This document shows, in pieces, positions 25,742-34,789 of a DNA stretch of 64,000 nt. The first letter of the stretch is position 1; the number at the start of each line of letters is the position of its first letter. The notes beneath the pieces were generated by a model. The model was not told the DNA's origin. It searched no databases and worked only from the letters and a program-made list of their open reading frames with translations. Made by a program: the position numbers and the translations under genes. Origin of the DNA: Oscillospiraceae bacterium (GTDB taxonomy: Bacteria; Bacillota; Clostridia; Oscillospirales; Oscillospiraceae); assembly GCA_902787755.1 (NCBI GenBank), contig CADAHL010000003.1:1-64000 (forward strand), read 5' to 3'.

Positions 25742-27925
25742 ATGAAGATGAGAGCGGATATCCCCAAGCCGATGACAGGAGGCGTGGCCAGAGTCCCTGT
25801 CGTGATGCAGATGGAAGCGTTGGAATGCGGTGCGGCTTCACTGGCCATGATCATGGCCTATTATAAAAAATGGGTCCCGCTGGAGCAGGTCCGTCTGGAC
25901 TGCGGCGTGTCCCGGGACGGCTCCAACGCCAAAAACGTCCTCCTGGCTGCTCGTAATTATGGGTTTCAGGCAGCAGGGTTCCGCTGCGAAACAGATTCGC
26001 TCCGGACCGAGATCCAGCTGCCCTGCATCCTCCATTGGAATTTCAATCACTTTGTGGTGCTCCGGGGCTTCCGGGGCAAATACGCCTATCTGAACGACCC
26101 CGCCCGAGGCGAGATCCGGGTGGGACCGGAAGAATTCAACCGGTCCTTCACCGGCGTCTGCCTCCAGATCACCCCGGGGCCTGAATTTGAGCCCGGCGGA
26201 AAGCGCAAGAGTACTCTGGCCTTTGCCCGGAAACGACTGACCGGTGCGGGCGCGGCGGTGGCCTTTGTGATGCTGTCCACCGCCATCGGGGCGCTGTTCG
26301 GTATCCTCAACCCCGTGTTCTCCAACTTCTTCATGGACCGGCTGCTCACCGGGGAAAACCGGGAGCTGCTGACGCCCTTTCTGATCCTGCTGGCCGTTCT
26401 GGGCGCTGCGCAGATCCTGGTGGCCTGGATCCAGGCCGTGTACTCCCTGAGAATTAACGGAAAAATGGCCCTGGTGGGCAGCAGTTCCTTCTTCTGGAAA
26501 CTGCTGCGGCTGCCCATGTCCTTTTTCAGCCAGCGCATGTCCGGCGACGTGCTTCAGCGCATGGGCTCCAACGCCGCCATCGCGGGGACTCTGGTGGACA
26601 CCTTCGCCCCCCTGCTGCTGAACACCGGCATGATGATCTTCTATTTGGTCGTCATGCTGCGCTACAGCCCGGTGCTGACTCTGGTGGGTCTGGTCACCAT
26701 CGTGCTGAACCTTCTGATCTCCCAGATCATCTCCCACAAGCGGGTGAACATCACCCGCGTCCAACTGCGCGACAGCGGCAAGCTGGCCGCGGCCACGGTA
26801 TCCGGCATCCAGATGGTGGAAACCATCAAGTCCAGCGGCGCGGAAAACGGGTATTTCCAGAAGTGGGCCGGGTACCAGGCTTCCGTCAACGCCGCGCAGG
26901 TCCGCTTCGCCAGGCTGGATCAGTATCTGGGCATGATCCCGGCGCTGCTCAGCTCCCTGGCCGGCGCGGCTGTGCTGATCCTGGGCGTCCGGCAGGCCAT
27001 GGACGGGCAGTTCACCATCGGTATGATTCTGTCCTTCCAGGGCTTCCTGAGCGCCTTTATGTCCCCTGCCATGCTGCTGATCTCCGCCGGACAGTCCATC
27101 CAGGAGATGCGCACGGAGATGGAGCGGGTAGAGGACGTGATGAGTTACCCCGACGATCCCGTTTTCAGCGACGCCCCACTGACCGAGGAGCAGGACTACT
27201 CCAAGCTCTCCGGCGAGGTGGAGCTGCGCCACGTCACCTTTGGCTACTCCCCTCTCAGCCAGCCGCTGATCCGGGATTTCTCCCTGCACGTCAAGCCCGG
27301 CAGCCGGGTTGCCTTTGTAGGCGGCTCGGGCTGCGGCAAGAGCACGCTCTCCAAGCTCATCTCCGGTCTCTACCAGCCCTGGAGCGGTGAGATCCTCTTC
27401 GACGGCAAGCCGATCTCCCAGATCGACCGGAGCGTGTTTACCGGCTCGGTGGCGGTGGTGGATCAGGACATCGTCCTGTTTGAAGACACGATCGCCAACA
27501 ACATCAAGATGTGGGACAGCTCCATCGAGGACTTCGAGATGATCCTGGCCGCCAGGGACGCCCAGATCTATGACGATATCATGGCGCGGGACGGCGGCTT
27601 CTCCGGTATGCTCACCGAGAACGGACAGGATCTGTCCGGCGGACAGCGGCAGCGTCTGGAGATCGCCCGGGTCCTGGCCCAGGACCCCACCCTGATCATC
27701 CTGGACGAGGCCACCTCCGCCCTGGACGCCCTGACCGAGTACGAGTTGGTAAAGGCCATCAAGGACCGGGGCATCACCTGCATCGTGATCGCCCACCGGC
27801 TGTCCACGATCCGGGACTGCGATGAGATCCTGGTGCTGGATAAGGGCGCCGTGGTCGAACGCGGGACGCATGACGAGCTGTACGCCAGGGGCGGTCTTTA
27901 CGCCGACCTGATCGCCAGCAGCTGA
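25742..27925 (+). CDS. NHLP-family bacteriocin exporter: C39 peptidase/permease/ATPase
   Basis: The 727-aa product has an N-terminal C39 peptidase that cuts leaders after a double glycine. The catalytic Cys is 29 (EALECGAASLAMIM), the His lies in NFNHFVVLRGF (about 100) and the Asp in YLNDPARGE. A six-TM ABC permease (about 165-450) follows. The nucleotide-binding domain has GGSGCGKST, LSGGQRQRLEIAR, LIILDEATSALD and an IAHRLST switch. It cleaves and exports small leader peptides, and its likely substrates are encoded at 30258 and 33083. Start ATG at 25742 or 25748, both after AGGGAG. Confidence 0.93.
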   Translation: MKMRADIPKPMTGGVARVPVVMQMEALECGAASLAMIMAYYKKWVPLEQVRLDCGVSRDGSNAKNVLLAARNYGFQAAGFRCETDSLRTEIQLPCILHWNFNHFVVLRGFRGKYAYLNDPARGEIRVGPEEFNRSFTGVCLQITPGPEFEPGGKRKSTLAFARKRLTGAGAAVAFVMLSTAIGALFGILNPVFSNFFMDRLLTGENRELLTPFLILLAVLGAAQILVAWIQAVYSLRINGKMALVGSSSFFWKLLRLPMSFFSQRMSGDVLQRMGSNAAIAGTLVDTFAPLLLNTGMMIFYLVVMLRYSPVLTLVGLVTIVLNLLISQIISHKRVNITRVQLRDSGKLAAATVSGIQMVETIKSSGAENGYFQKWAGYQASVNAAQVRFARLDQYLGMIPALLSSLAGAAVLILGVRQAMDGQFTIGMILSFQGFLSAFMSPAMLLISAGQSIQEMRTEMERVEDVMSYPDDPVFSDAPLTEEQDYSKLSGEVELRHVTFGYSPLSQPLIRDFSLHVKPGSRVAFVGGSGCGKSTLSKLISGLYQPWSGEILFDGKPISQIDRSVFTGSVAVVDQDIVLFEDTIANNIKMWDSSIEDFEMILAARDAQIYDDIMARDGGFSGMLTENGQDLSGGQRQRLEIARVLAQDPTLIILDEATSALDALTEYELVKAIKDRGITCIVIAHRLSTIRDCDEILVLDKGAVVERGTHDELYARGGLYADLIASS

Positions 27926-27938
27926 GAGGAGGCAGGAT

Positions 27939-30140
27939 ATGAGTTGGTTTGACGACCAGATCCGACAGCGCAAGCAGAAGGATCAGGAGATCTTCGAAGA
28001 CTCCATTTTCCGCATGGCCTCCGTGGTGCTGGGCAAACGAAACGCGGGCTCTCTCAACGATCAGCGGATCGTCACCAAAGCGGCCATCGATGAGATCCTG
28101 AAATTCTACGGTATCAAGCCCGGAGAGATCCCGGACAATCTGGAAGACGCGGAGGAGCAGCTGGAATACTGCCTGCGGCCCCACGGGATCATGCGCCGGA
28201 ATGTCCAGCTGGAGGAGGGCTGGTATCGGGACGCCTTCGGCCCCATGCTGGGTTTTTACGGTCCGGAGCAGATCCCGGTGGCTCTTCTGCCCAATTCCCT
28301 GGTGGGCTATCACTTTCTGGACCCCGCCAGCGGTGAAAAGCGCGCCCTGAACAAAGAAACCGCCGCCCTGTTCTCCGCGGACGCCATCTGCTTCTACCGC
28401 CCTCTGCCGCTGAAAAAGCTGGGGATCCCAGATCTGCTCGCCTATCTGCGGGATTGTCTGAGCGCAGGGGATGTGCTGGCCCTGGCCGCGCTGACCCTGC
28501 TGGCCACTCTGGTGGGCATGCTGATGCCCCGCATCACCCGGGCCCTGACCGGCGTGGTGCTGGAGCGCGGCAGCCTGTCCATGCTGGCCGGCGGCGCGGT
28601 GTTCACGGTATGCACCCTTGTCTCCATGCAGCTGATCTCCAGTGTCCGTGAGCTGATGATGAGCCGGATCCAGATCAAGACCTCTCTGGCCGTGGAAGCC
28701 GCGGTCATGATGCGGGTCATCAATCTGCCGGCGGATTTCTTCCGGAAGATGTCTTCCGGCGAGCTGTCCAGCCGCTTCGGTTCGGTCAATCAGCTCTGTG
28801 ATCTGCTTCTGGGAAGCGTCTTCTCTCTGGGGCTGAGTTCTCTGATGTCCCTTCTGTACATTACGGAGATCTTCCGCTACGCGCCGGCCCTGGTGCTGCC
28901 CGCCCTGGGCGTGATCCTGCTGAGCGTGGGCATCGGCGCCATCGCCTCGCTGGTTCAGATGAAGATCAGCCAGCAGGCCATGGAGCTGGGCGCCAAGGAT
29001 GAAGGGCTGAGCTTCGCTCTCATCAACGGCATTCAGAAGATCAAGCTGGCCGGTGCGGAAAAGCGGGCCTTCGCCCGCTGGGCGCAGTCCTACTCCGAAG
29101 TGGCGGAGCTGAGCTACGATCCGCCGCTGTTTCTGAAGATCAGCAGCGTGATCACCACCGCCGTCTCCCTGGCGGGTACGCTGCTCATGTACGCGCTGGC
29201 GGTAAAGACCCACGTCAGTCCTTCCGAGTACCTGGCCTTCAACGCCGCCTTCGGCATGGTCTCCGGCGCCTTCTCCGCCTTGAGTGCCGTAGCTCTCACC
29301 GGCGCCAAGATCCGTCCGATTCTGAACATGGCGGAGCCCATTCTGAAGACAGAGCCGGAGTCCTCCGAGTCCAAGTCCGTAGTCACGCGGTTATCCGGCA
29401 GTATTGAGCTGTCCAATGTGTATTTTCGCTATCGGGAGAGCATGCCCTATGTGATCGAAGGCATGAATCTGAAGATCCGCAGCGGAGAATATGTGGCCAT
29501 TGTTGGTTCCACGGGCTGTGGCAAAAGCACGCTGATACGACTGCTGCTGGGCTTCGAAAAGCCGGAGAAAGGCGCGATCTATTATGATGGCCGGGATATG
29601 AGCAAGCTGGATCTCCGCTCCCTGCGCCGCAAGATTGGAACCGTCATGCAGAGCGGCAGCCTCTTCCAGGGCGATATCTATTCCAATATCGTGATCTCCG
29701 CCCCTCAGTTGTCCCTGGAAGATGCCTGGGCCGCAGCGGAGCTGGCCGGGATCGCAGACGATATCCGGGCCATGCCCATGGGGATGCAGACCTTGATCTC
29801 CGAAGGACAGGGCGGGATCTCCGGCGGGCAGAAGCAGCGGCTGATGATCGCCCGAGCTATAGCGCCCAGGCCCAAAATCCTCATGTTTGACGAAGCCACC
29901 TCTGCTCTGGACAATCTGACTCAGAAGCGGGTATCGGAAGCGCTGGACACCCTCAAATGCACCCGGATTGTGATTGCCCACCGCCTCAGCACCATCCGCA
30001 ACTGTGATCGGATCCTGGTGCTGGACAAAGGTCACATCGTAGAAGACGGCAGTTATGATGAGCTGATCGCCAGAAACGGACGGTTTGCGGCGTTGGTCGC
30101 CAAACAGAGACTTGACACGGAGGGTGGTTCTGCCACATAA
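27939..30140 (+). CDS. NHLP-family exporter, second ABC permease-ATPase subunit
   Basis: The 733-aa product has an N-terminal cytoplasmic region (about 1-165; MSWFDDQIRQRKQKDQEIFEDSIFRMASVV, PEQIPVALLPNS) without a peptidase, characteristic of the partner subunit in NHLM systems. Six TM helices follow (about 180-450) and then an ATPase with GSTGCGKST, ISGGQKQRLMIAR and MFDEATSALD. It should pair with the peptidase-bearing subunit 13 nt upstream to form a heterodimeric exporter. The ribosome site is GAGAGGAGG. Confidence 0.92.
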   Translation: MSWFDDQIRQRKQKDQEIFEDSIFRMASVVLGKRNAGSLNDQRIVTKAAIDEILKFYGIKPGEIPDNLEDAEEQLEYCLRPHGIMRRNVQLEEGWYRDAFGPMLGFYGPEQIPVALLPNSLVGYHFLDPASGEKRALNKETAALFSADAICFYRPLPLKKLGIPDLLAYLRDCLSAGDVLALAALTLLATLVGMLMPRITRALTGVVLERGSLSMLAGGAVFTVCTLVSMQLISSVRELMMSRIQIKTSLAVEAAVMMRVINLPADFFRKMSSGELSSRFGSVNQLCDLLLGSVFSLGLSSLMSLLYITEIFRYAPALVLPALGVILLSVGIGAIASLVQMKISQQAMELGAKDEGLSFALINGIQKIKLAGAEKRAFARWAQSYSEVAELSYDPPLFLKISSVITTAVSLAGTLLMYALAVKTHVSPSEYLAFNAAFGMVSGAFSALSAVALTGAKIRPILNMAEPILKTEPESSESKSVVTRLSGSIELSNVYFRYRESMPYVIEGMNLKIRSGEYVAIVGSTGCGKSTLIRLLLGFEKPEKGAIYYDGRDMSKLDLRSLRRKIGTVMQSGSLFQGDIYSNIVISAPQLSLEDAWAAAELAGIADDIRAMPMGMQTLISEGQGGISGGQKQRLMIARAIAPRPKILMFDEATSALDNLTQKRVSEALDTLKCTRIVIAHRLSTIRNCDRILVLDKGHIVEDGSYDELIARNGRFAALVAKQRLDTEGGSAT

Positions 30141-30257
30141 TAAAAGGGGGGCTGATTTTCAGTTTTTCCCGAGCGAAGTCCCGTAGTCCGATTTGTAGTA
30201 TGATCTGGCCTTTTTTTCGGAGGCCTTATCAATATAGAAAAGAAAGGAAGAAAAACC

Positions 30258-30572
30258 ATGTCTATTGAAAAGCTGAACGACGAAGTGCTGGAGGGTGTCT
30301 CCGGCGGCATGACCGCAAACCTGAAGGCTGCCTATGCCTGCATCGACGGCGTTTACGGCAACGGCGAAGCCCGCGTGGCCGCTCTGAGAAGGGCCGGTTT
30401 TGACCCCAAGGTAGTGCAGGGTTTGGTAAACGACCTGCTCAAGTACGAGAAGGTGGCCAAGGATGTGATCGACGGCAAGTACGGCAATGGCGAAGCTCGT
30501 CGGATCGCGCTGGAGAAGGCCGGCTACTCCTACAACACCATTCAGAATCTGGTCAACAATATGCTGCTGTAA
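30258..30572 (+). CDS. Double-glycine-leader protein carrying two CW_7 (Cpl-7) repeats
   Basis: The 104-aa precursor has a 17-residue leader ([17 protein letters not shown]) ending in Gly-Gly, the C39 cleavage signal. The 87-residue remainder is two tandem repeats of about 40 residues (about 22-62 and 63-104), each with the pattern ID-G-x-YGNGEAR-x2-AL-x2-AG-x4-(V/I)Q-x-LVN. That pattern matches the CW_7 cell-wall-binding repeat of the Cpl-7 lysozyme (muropeptide binding). No catalytic domain, and no Cys/Ser/Thr-rich core of a modified peptide, is present. It follows the two exporter genes, with a strong AAGGAAG ribosome site. I infer an exported peptidoglycan-binding protein. A bacteriocin role is possible. 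Confidence 0.85.
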   Translation: MSIEKLNDEVLEGVSGGMTANLKAAYACIDGVYGNGEARVAALRRAGFDPKVVQGLVNDLLKYEKVAKDVIDGKYGNGEARRIALEKAGYSYNTIQNLVNNMLL

Positions 30573-30614
30573 GGCTCTGCCGAAACTGCAGTAAAAAAAA
30601 TACGGGCGATATCG

Positions 30615-30639
30615 CGGGTTCCGGTCGAACCGGATCCCG
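30615..30639 (+). promoter_or_regulatory. Stem-loop between the CW_7 and lipoprotein genes
   Basis: CGGGTTCCGGT and ACCGGATCCCG form an 11-bp stem with one mismatch and a 3-nt loop, without a T run. It could stabilise the upstream message or reduce read-through. Confidence 0.45.
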
Positions 30640-30664
30640 TGTTGCCGCTCAGACGGAGAAACGT

Positions 30665-33064
30665 ATGAATAAAAAATCAATTCTTTGTCTTCTGCTGGCC
30701 CTGGTAATGCTTCTCTCCCTGGCGGCATGCGGCATGGACACCAAGCCCGCGGAAGAGCCCCAAAGCCAGGAGGCCGACACGCCCCCCGCTCACGAGGAGC
30801 TCCCTGTAGAGACTCCCGCCCCCACTCCCGAAGCCGCTCACGAGGTCGATCCTCTTCTGCAGGCTCTGTTTCTGTCCCTGCCTTCTATCCGGCAGGACGA
30901 TTCCCGCCAGTGGCGTTACGCGGTCACGGACCTGGACCACAACGGTCGTTTTGAGATTTTGGCCGCGACCCAGCACCAGGCAGACCGCGCCACCACGCTG
31001 AAGCTCTGGGAGCTGAGCGAAAATCACGACGCCTTGCTGGAGTGCTCCATCCCTCTGCAGGAGGATGAGTCCTTCCCCGATATTCTGTCGGATAATACCG
31101 ACACCTTCTACAACGCTTCCACCAACACCTGGTCCTATCTGTTCTACGACACCATTCTGCTGTCCGAGAACGAGGCCTACACCGCCAAGTGCGCCGTTAC
31201 GCTGAAGGACCAGACTCTGCGTTATGAGAGCTTTGCCTTCCAGTATGTCTCCTCCGTGAACGGACAGCACATCGTCAATTTCATTGGCCTGGACGGCAAG
31301 GAGATCTCTCCGGAGGACTACAACTCTGCCGGTCAGCTGGCCTTCTTCGGCTGGGAGAAGAGCAGCACCAACTTTGGCTGGTTCTCCTATGAGGACGCCA
31401 CCGACGCCACCTGCCTGGAAGAGAGCCTGGGCGTCTTCAACGGCGAGCGGACTCCCGACAAGACCAATCCCCTGCCCGTGCCCCAGCCTCTGGGACAGGT
31501 CGATCCTCAGGGTCCCTCCTCCGGCTCCGCTCCCCTCTTCCTCTACGTCACCAAGAACCCCACCAACGAGAGACGGGACGAGGGCCAGACCGCTTATTTT
31601 GTGGCCTTCTCCAACATCTACACCTCTCTGAGCTGGACCTTTGTGTCCCCCGAGGGTGTGGAGTACACGCCCCAGAACTTCGCCAACAAATTTCCCGGCA
31701 TCGTGCTGGACGGTCTGTACAGCACCACGCTGAGCATCGGCAAGCTCCCGAAGGGCGCCGATCGCTGGGGCGCCTACTGCACCTTCAACTATGACGGTCA
31801 GACCGCCCGGACCAACACCGCTTACCTCAGCGTCATTCCCAAGCCCACGCCGACGCCCACTCCCACGCCCGCGCCCACTACGGCTCCCACGCCCACCGCG
31901 GCGCCTGTGCCCACCACCCGGCCCGTTCCCCCTGAGGGCGAGGTTCTGGCCAAGGGCGGCTTCAGCTCCGATACCGGGACCGGCCTGGATCTGTGCTGCG
32001 ACTGGGTGGCGACGCGGATCGGCGAGCACCGTGCGGACCTGACCATCGGCATCAGCATCCGTTCCGCCACCATCAACCTCAACCAGCTGGCCAACGGCTT
32101 CCACATTGAGCTTGGCTCGAGCGCTCAGGATCTGACTCAGCCCGCGATGAACTACAGAGGCGGCAAGACCACCACTTACCTGGGCGGCACCAGCTATGTG
32201 CTGGATCTGGCGGAAGGCGTCAATGAACTGCCCCTGTCCCTGGTCTGGCATTTCCGGGGCACCTATGGCGGCAAGTCCATGCAGGACATCACCTGCGGCG
32301 GCAACGTCGTCATCGTGGAGCTGCCCACCCCGACGCCCGAACCGGAGCCCACTCCCACTCCGGAACCCATTCCGGAGCCCACTACAGAGCCCTCTCCGGA
32401 ACCCGAACCGGAACCGATCTACGCCTCCATGGCCGGCAACGTCTTTAACATCGACGCTGAGCGCTACACCATCGTCCTGGCCAATGGCATGACCGTGACC
32501 GTGGATCCGTCTGCTTGCCGTCTGTGCTACGGGACGCTGGCCGAGGGCTGCGACTGCACCGTGTACTACGAGAATGAGCCCAGCGATACCTCCATCTACC
32601 TGGTGGATATCTACGGCGAGGTGGAGCCCGCTCCTGAACCGGAGCCCGCTCCCGAGCCGGAGCCCGCTCCTGAACCGGAACCCGCTCCCGAACCGGAACC
32701 CGCTCCCGAACCGGAGGTCGTTGACCTGAGCGGCAGCTACCAGTCCAGTACGGACAGCCGGATCGAGATGAAGCTAAGCACCACGGACAAGACCCGGTAT
32801 GAGATCACCGTGATCGTGCCCACCAGCGACACCGAGCGGGTCCGTTGGGTCTTCCACGGCAGCTTCGGCGAAGACGGAAAGCTGAGTTACACCGACGGTG
32901 TCAAAACCGTTGAGGTTCTGGGCGAGGACGGTCAGTACGCCGCCCAGAGTCAGGTTACCGGCACCCGGGGCAGCCTGGTCCTGAACAAGGACACCGGGCG
33001 GCTCTCCTGGACCGAGGAGACCGAAGGCAGCGCCAAAGATATGGCGTTTGCAAAGAAATCTTGA
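30665..33064 (+). CDS. Large lipoprotein with Pro-rich spacers, in the export operon
   Basis: The 799-aa precursor has a lipobox LSLAAC placing lipid on Cys 22. An acidic, Pro-rich tether leads to a globular domain (about 65-270; [18 protein letters not shown]). Ig-like segments follow, separated by PTPTPTPAP (about 391-420), [13 protein letters not shown] (about 555-585) and a tandem EPAPEPEP repeat (about 655-680). The C-terminal domain (about 685-799) reads [17 protein letters not shown]. No enzyme motif is seen. Such spacers usually cross or reach out of the wall. It may be the surface receptor, immunity factor or scaffold for the exported modules. Gap to the next gene is 18 nt. Confidence 0.75.
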   Translation: MNKKSILCLLLALVMLLSLAACGMDTKPAEEPQSQEADTPPAHEELPVETPAPTPEAAHEVDPLLQALFLSLPSIRQDDSRQWRYAVTDLDHNGRFEILAATQHQADRATTLKLWELSENHDALLECSIPLQEDESFPDILSDNTDTFYNASTNTWSYLFYDTILLSENEAYTAKCAVTLKDQTLRYESFAFQYVSSVNGQHIVNFIGLDGKEISPEDYNSAGQLAFFGWEKSSTNFGWFSYEDATDATCLEESLGVFNGERTPDKTNPLPVPQPLGQVDPQGPSSGSAPLFLYVTKNPTNERRDEGQTAYFVAFSNIYTSLSWTFVSPEGVEYTPQNFANKFPGIVLDGLYSTTLSIGKLPKGADRWGAYCTFNYDGQTARTNTAYLSVIPKPTPTPTPTPAPTTAPTPTAAPVPTTRPVPPEGEVLAKGGFSSDTGTGLDLCCDWVATRIGEHRADLTIGISIRSATINLNQLANGFHIELGSSAQDLTQPAMNYRGGKTTTYLGGTSYVLDLAEGVNELPLSLVWHFRGTYGGKSMQDITCGGNVVIVELPTPTPEPEPTPTPEPIPEPTTEPSPEPEPEPIYASMAGNVFNIDAERYTIVLANGMTVTVDPSACRLCYGTLAEGCDCTVYYENEPSDTSIYLVDIYGEVEPAPEPEPAPEPEPAPEPEPAPEPEPAPEPEVVDLSGSYQSSTDSRIEMKLSTTDKTRYEITVIVPTSDTERVRWVFHGSFGEDGKLSYTDGVKTVEVLGEDGQYAAQSQVTGTRGSLVLNKDTGRLSWTEETEGSAKDMAFAKKS

Positions 33065-33082
33065 GAATAGGAGACTAAAACT

Positions 33083-33283
33083 ATGAATGCAGCTCCCCTG
33101 GAAGATGATGTGCTGGAAGCCGTCAGCGGCGGAACCGTGATCCCCTATATCGTCAATCCCGGCGATACCGTTGAGTCCATTGCCAAGAAGTTCCACTGCA
33201 CGGTAGAGCAGATCTGCCGCTGGAACAACCTGCGCAATCCTCAGGATCTGAAGGTTGGCCAGAAGCTGACGATCCGCTTCTGA
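33083..33283 (+). CDS. Double-glycine-leader protein carrying one LysM domain
   Basis: The 66-aa precursor has a 17-residue leader (MNAAPLEDDVLEAVSGG) of the same length and nearly the same end as the CW_7 protein (D-[ED]-VLE-x-VSGG). The 49-residue remainder is a complete LysM domain (YIVNPGDTVESIAKKF, then QICRWNNL, and LKVGQKLTIRF), which binds GlcNAc-containing glycans such as peptidoglycan. Nothing else is attached. It is the last gene of the operon, followed by a terminator at 33301-33346. Its co-occurrence with a C39 exporter makes export after leader removal the simplest reading. Confidence 0.88.
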   Translation: MNAAPLEDDVLEAVSGGTVIPYIVNPGDTVESIAKKFHCTVEQICRWNNLRNPQDLKVGQKLTIRF

Positions 33284-33300
33284 GTCCTCCGTTAACCGCA

Positions 33301-33346
33301 ATACCCCCTGGCCGGCCGCAGCTGCGGCCGGTCAGGGGGTATTTTT
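33301..33346 (+). terminator. Terminator of the NHLP export operon
   Basis: A long GC-rich hairpin (ATACCCCCTG...CAGGGGGTAT, with the inner CCGGCCGCAGCTGCGGCCGG) is followed by T5. Confidence 0.92.
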
Positions 33347-33410
33347 AACACAGTTCCCGGGTAAAGAAAAGGCTGTTCCCTTCTCCTGTGAGGAAGAAAC
33401 AGCCTGCGCT

Positions 33411-34544
33411 TCAGGTATCGGCCTGCTCTCCGCCGATAAAGACGGCCCTCCGCCGAAGCTCCGCGTCACAAATCACAAAATCCGCCCGCTTGCCCGCTTC
33501 GATGGAGCCCAGCTCTCCCTCGGCGCCGATCTCCCGCGCCGGAAGGATCGTAGCGGCCGCGATGGCCTCCTCCCGGGGAATTCCGAACCGGACGGCCTGC
33601 AGCATGCAGTCATACAGACTGGTGGCTGAGCCGGCAATGGTCCCGTCCGCCAGGCGGGCGATCCTGCCCTGAAGGAACACCTCCTGACCGCCCAGCAGGT
33701 AAGAGCCGTCCGGCATGCCGCAGCAGCGCAGGGAATCCGAGATGAGGCAGATGCGCCCCGGGAACAGGCGGAAGGCCATGCGTACCGCGCTGGGATGGAC
33801 GTGCAGACCGTCACAGATCAGCTCGGCCACCACATTCGCCCGCTCGGAGGCCGCACCGATCACACCGGGCTTTCGATGATGGATCGGCGGCATGGCGTTG
33901 AAAAGATGGGTCAGATGTCCGGCGCCGGCGTCGAAGACCGCACAGGCCTCGTCATAGTCGGCGTCGGTATGGGCCACCGACACCTTGCAGAGTTTGCAGG
34001 CCTGTTCCGTGAACTCCACCGCGCCGTCCAGCTCCGCCGCCACGTCCACAATGCGGATCAGGCCGCCGCTGGCCTGTTGAAGCGCCTGAAAGGCTTCAAA
34101 ATCCGGAAGCCTCAGATACGCGGCATTCTGGGCCCCTTTCTTTTTCTCGGAGAAGAAGGGTCCCTCCATGTGGATACCTGCCAGCCGTGCACAGCCCTCC
34201 GGCCGGTTCCGATGGTATTCGGCAGCAAGGGCGAAGGCCCGGCCCAGCGTCTCGTAGGGCAGGGTCATGGAGGTCGGCGCAAAGGCTGTGATCCCGTTTT
34301 GGGCATACCAGGCGCCCATACGCCCCAGGCCCTCCGGGTCCCCGTCGGAAAAATCCGCGCCGGCACAGCCGTGGGTGTGGATATCGATCAGGCCGGGTAT
34401 CACGTACGCCCCCTGCAGATCAAAGCCGGTCTCCCCCGGCACCCCGCTCATTACCCGCTTAAAAAGACCGTCCTCCACGGAGAAGCTCCCGAAGACAAAT
34501 TTTTTGTCCGGGGTGAACAGGTAGGCATTTTTAAACAGCATCAT
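33411..34544 (-). CDS. nagA: N-acetylglucosamine-6-phosphate deacetylase
   Basis: The 377-aa amidohydrolase converts GlcNAc-6-P to GlcN-6-P plus acetate in amino-sugar recycling. GLIDIHTHGCAG carries the HxH-like site, HMEGPF the metal Glu, VAHTDAD and LTHLFNAM further ligands and substrate residues, and CLISDSLRCCG the catalytic Asp. The length is usual. No nagB is in the window. A 30-codon upstream frame overlaps its start by 4 nt (ATGA). Confidence 0.94.
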   Translation of the reverse strand: MMLFKNAYLFTPDKKFVFGSFSVEDGLFKRVMSGVPGETGFDLQGAYVIPGLIDIHTHGCAGADFSDGDPEGLGRMGAWYAQNGITAFAPTSMTLPYETLGRAFALAAEYHRNRPEGCARLAGIHMEGPFFSEKKKGAQNAAYLRLPDFEAFQALQQASGGLIRIVDVAAELDGAVEFTEQACKLCKVSVAHTDADYDEACAVFDAGAGHLTHLFNAMPPIHHRKPGVIGAASERANVVAELICDGLHVHPSAVRMAFRLFPGRICLISDSLRCCGMPDGSYLLGGQEVFLQGRIARLADGTIAGSATSLYDCMLQAVRFGIPREEAIAAATILPAREIGAEGELGSIEAGKRADFVICDAELRRRAVFIGGEQADT

Positions 34545-34633
34545 TTATACCTCCGGTAAACTGGCAGCCGCCACGCTCTGGCCTGCTCGCCGGGTCTTCT
34601 GCTCATCGCAAATTCGATTCCCAGATCGTTCAT
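34541..34633 (-). CDS. Possible upstream micro-ORF overlapping nagA
   Basis: After GGGAGGGTGCT, an ATG at 34633 opens 30 codons (MNDLGIEFAMSRRPGEQARA and ten more). Their TGA overlaps the nagA ATG as ATGA. The strong ribosome site and the coupling geometry suggest it may be translated to feed ribosomes to nagA or to regulate it. The peptide resembles nothing I know. Confidence 0.4.
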   Translation of the reverse strand: MNDLGIEFAMSRRPGEQARAWRLPVYRRYK

Positions 34634-34750
34634 AGCACCCTCCCAGGTTTTTCTATCTACCAGTATAGATGCTTTTTCCTGTTCCGGAAATGTCTGCGGA
34701 TGCGTCTTTTTGACTGTCTTTGGGAATCCTTGTGCCGCGCCGATGCGGAA

Positions 34751-34782
34751 GGTCCCGGAATGACCAAAGTCAATCCGGGACC
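34751..34782 (-). terminator. Hairpin after psuG
   Basis: GGTCCCGGA and TCCGGGACC (34751-34759 and 34774-34782) form a perfect 9-bp stem just after the psuG stop on the minus strand. No good T run follows. Confidence 0.5.
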
Positions 34783-34789
34783 TCTCAGC

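Noticed and set aside
25838-27973. A 711-codon frame antisense to the exporter gene
   Set aside because: It is typical antisense of GC-rich coding DNA and contradicts the clear ABC exporter on the plus strand.
32620-32715. The tandem repeat in the lipoprotein gene as a mobile or CRISPR-like repeat
   Set aside because: It encodes an in-frame EPAPEPEP spacer and varies only at synonymous positions, so it is a protein repeat.
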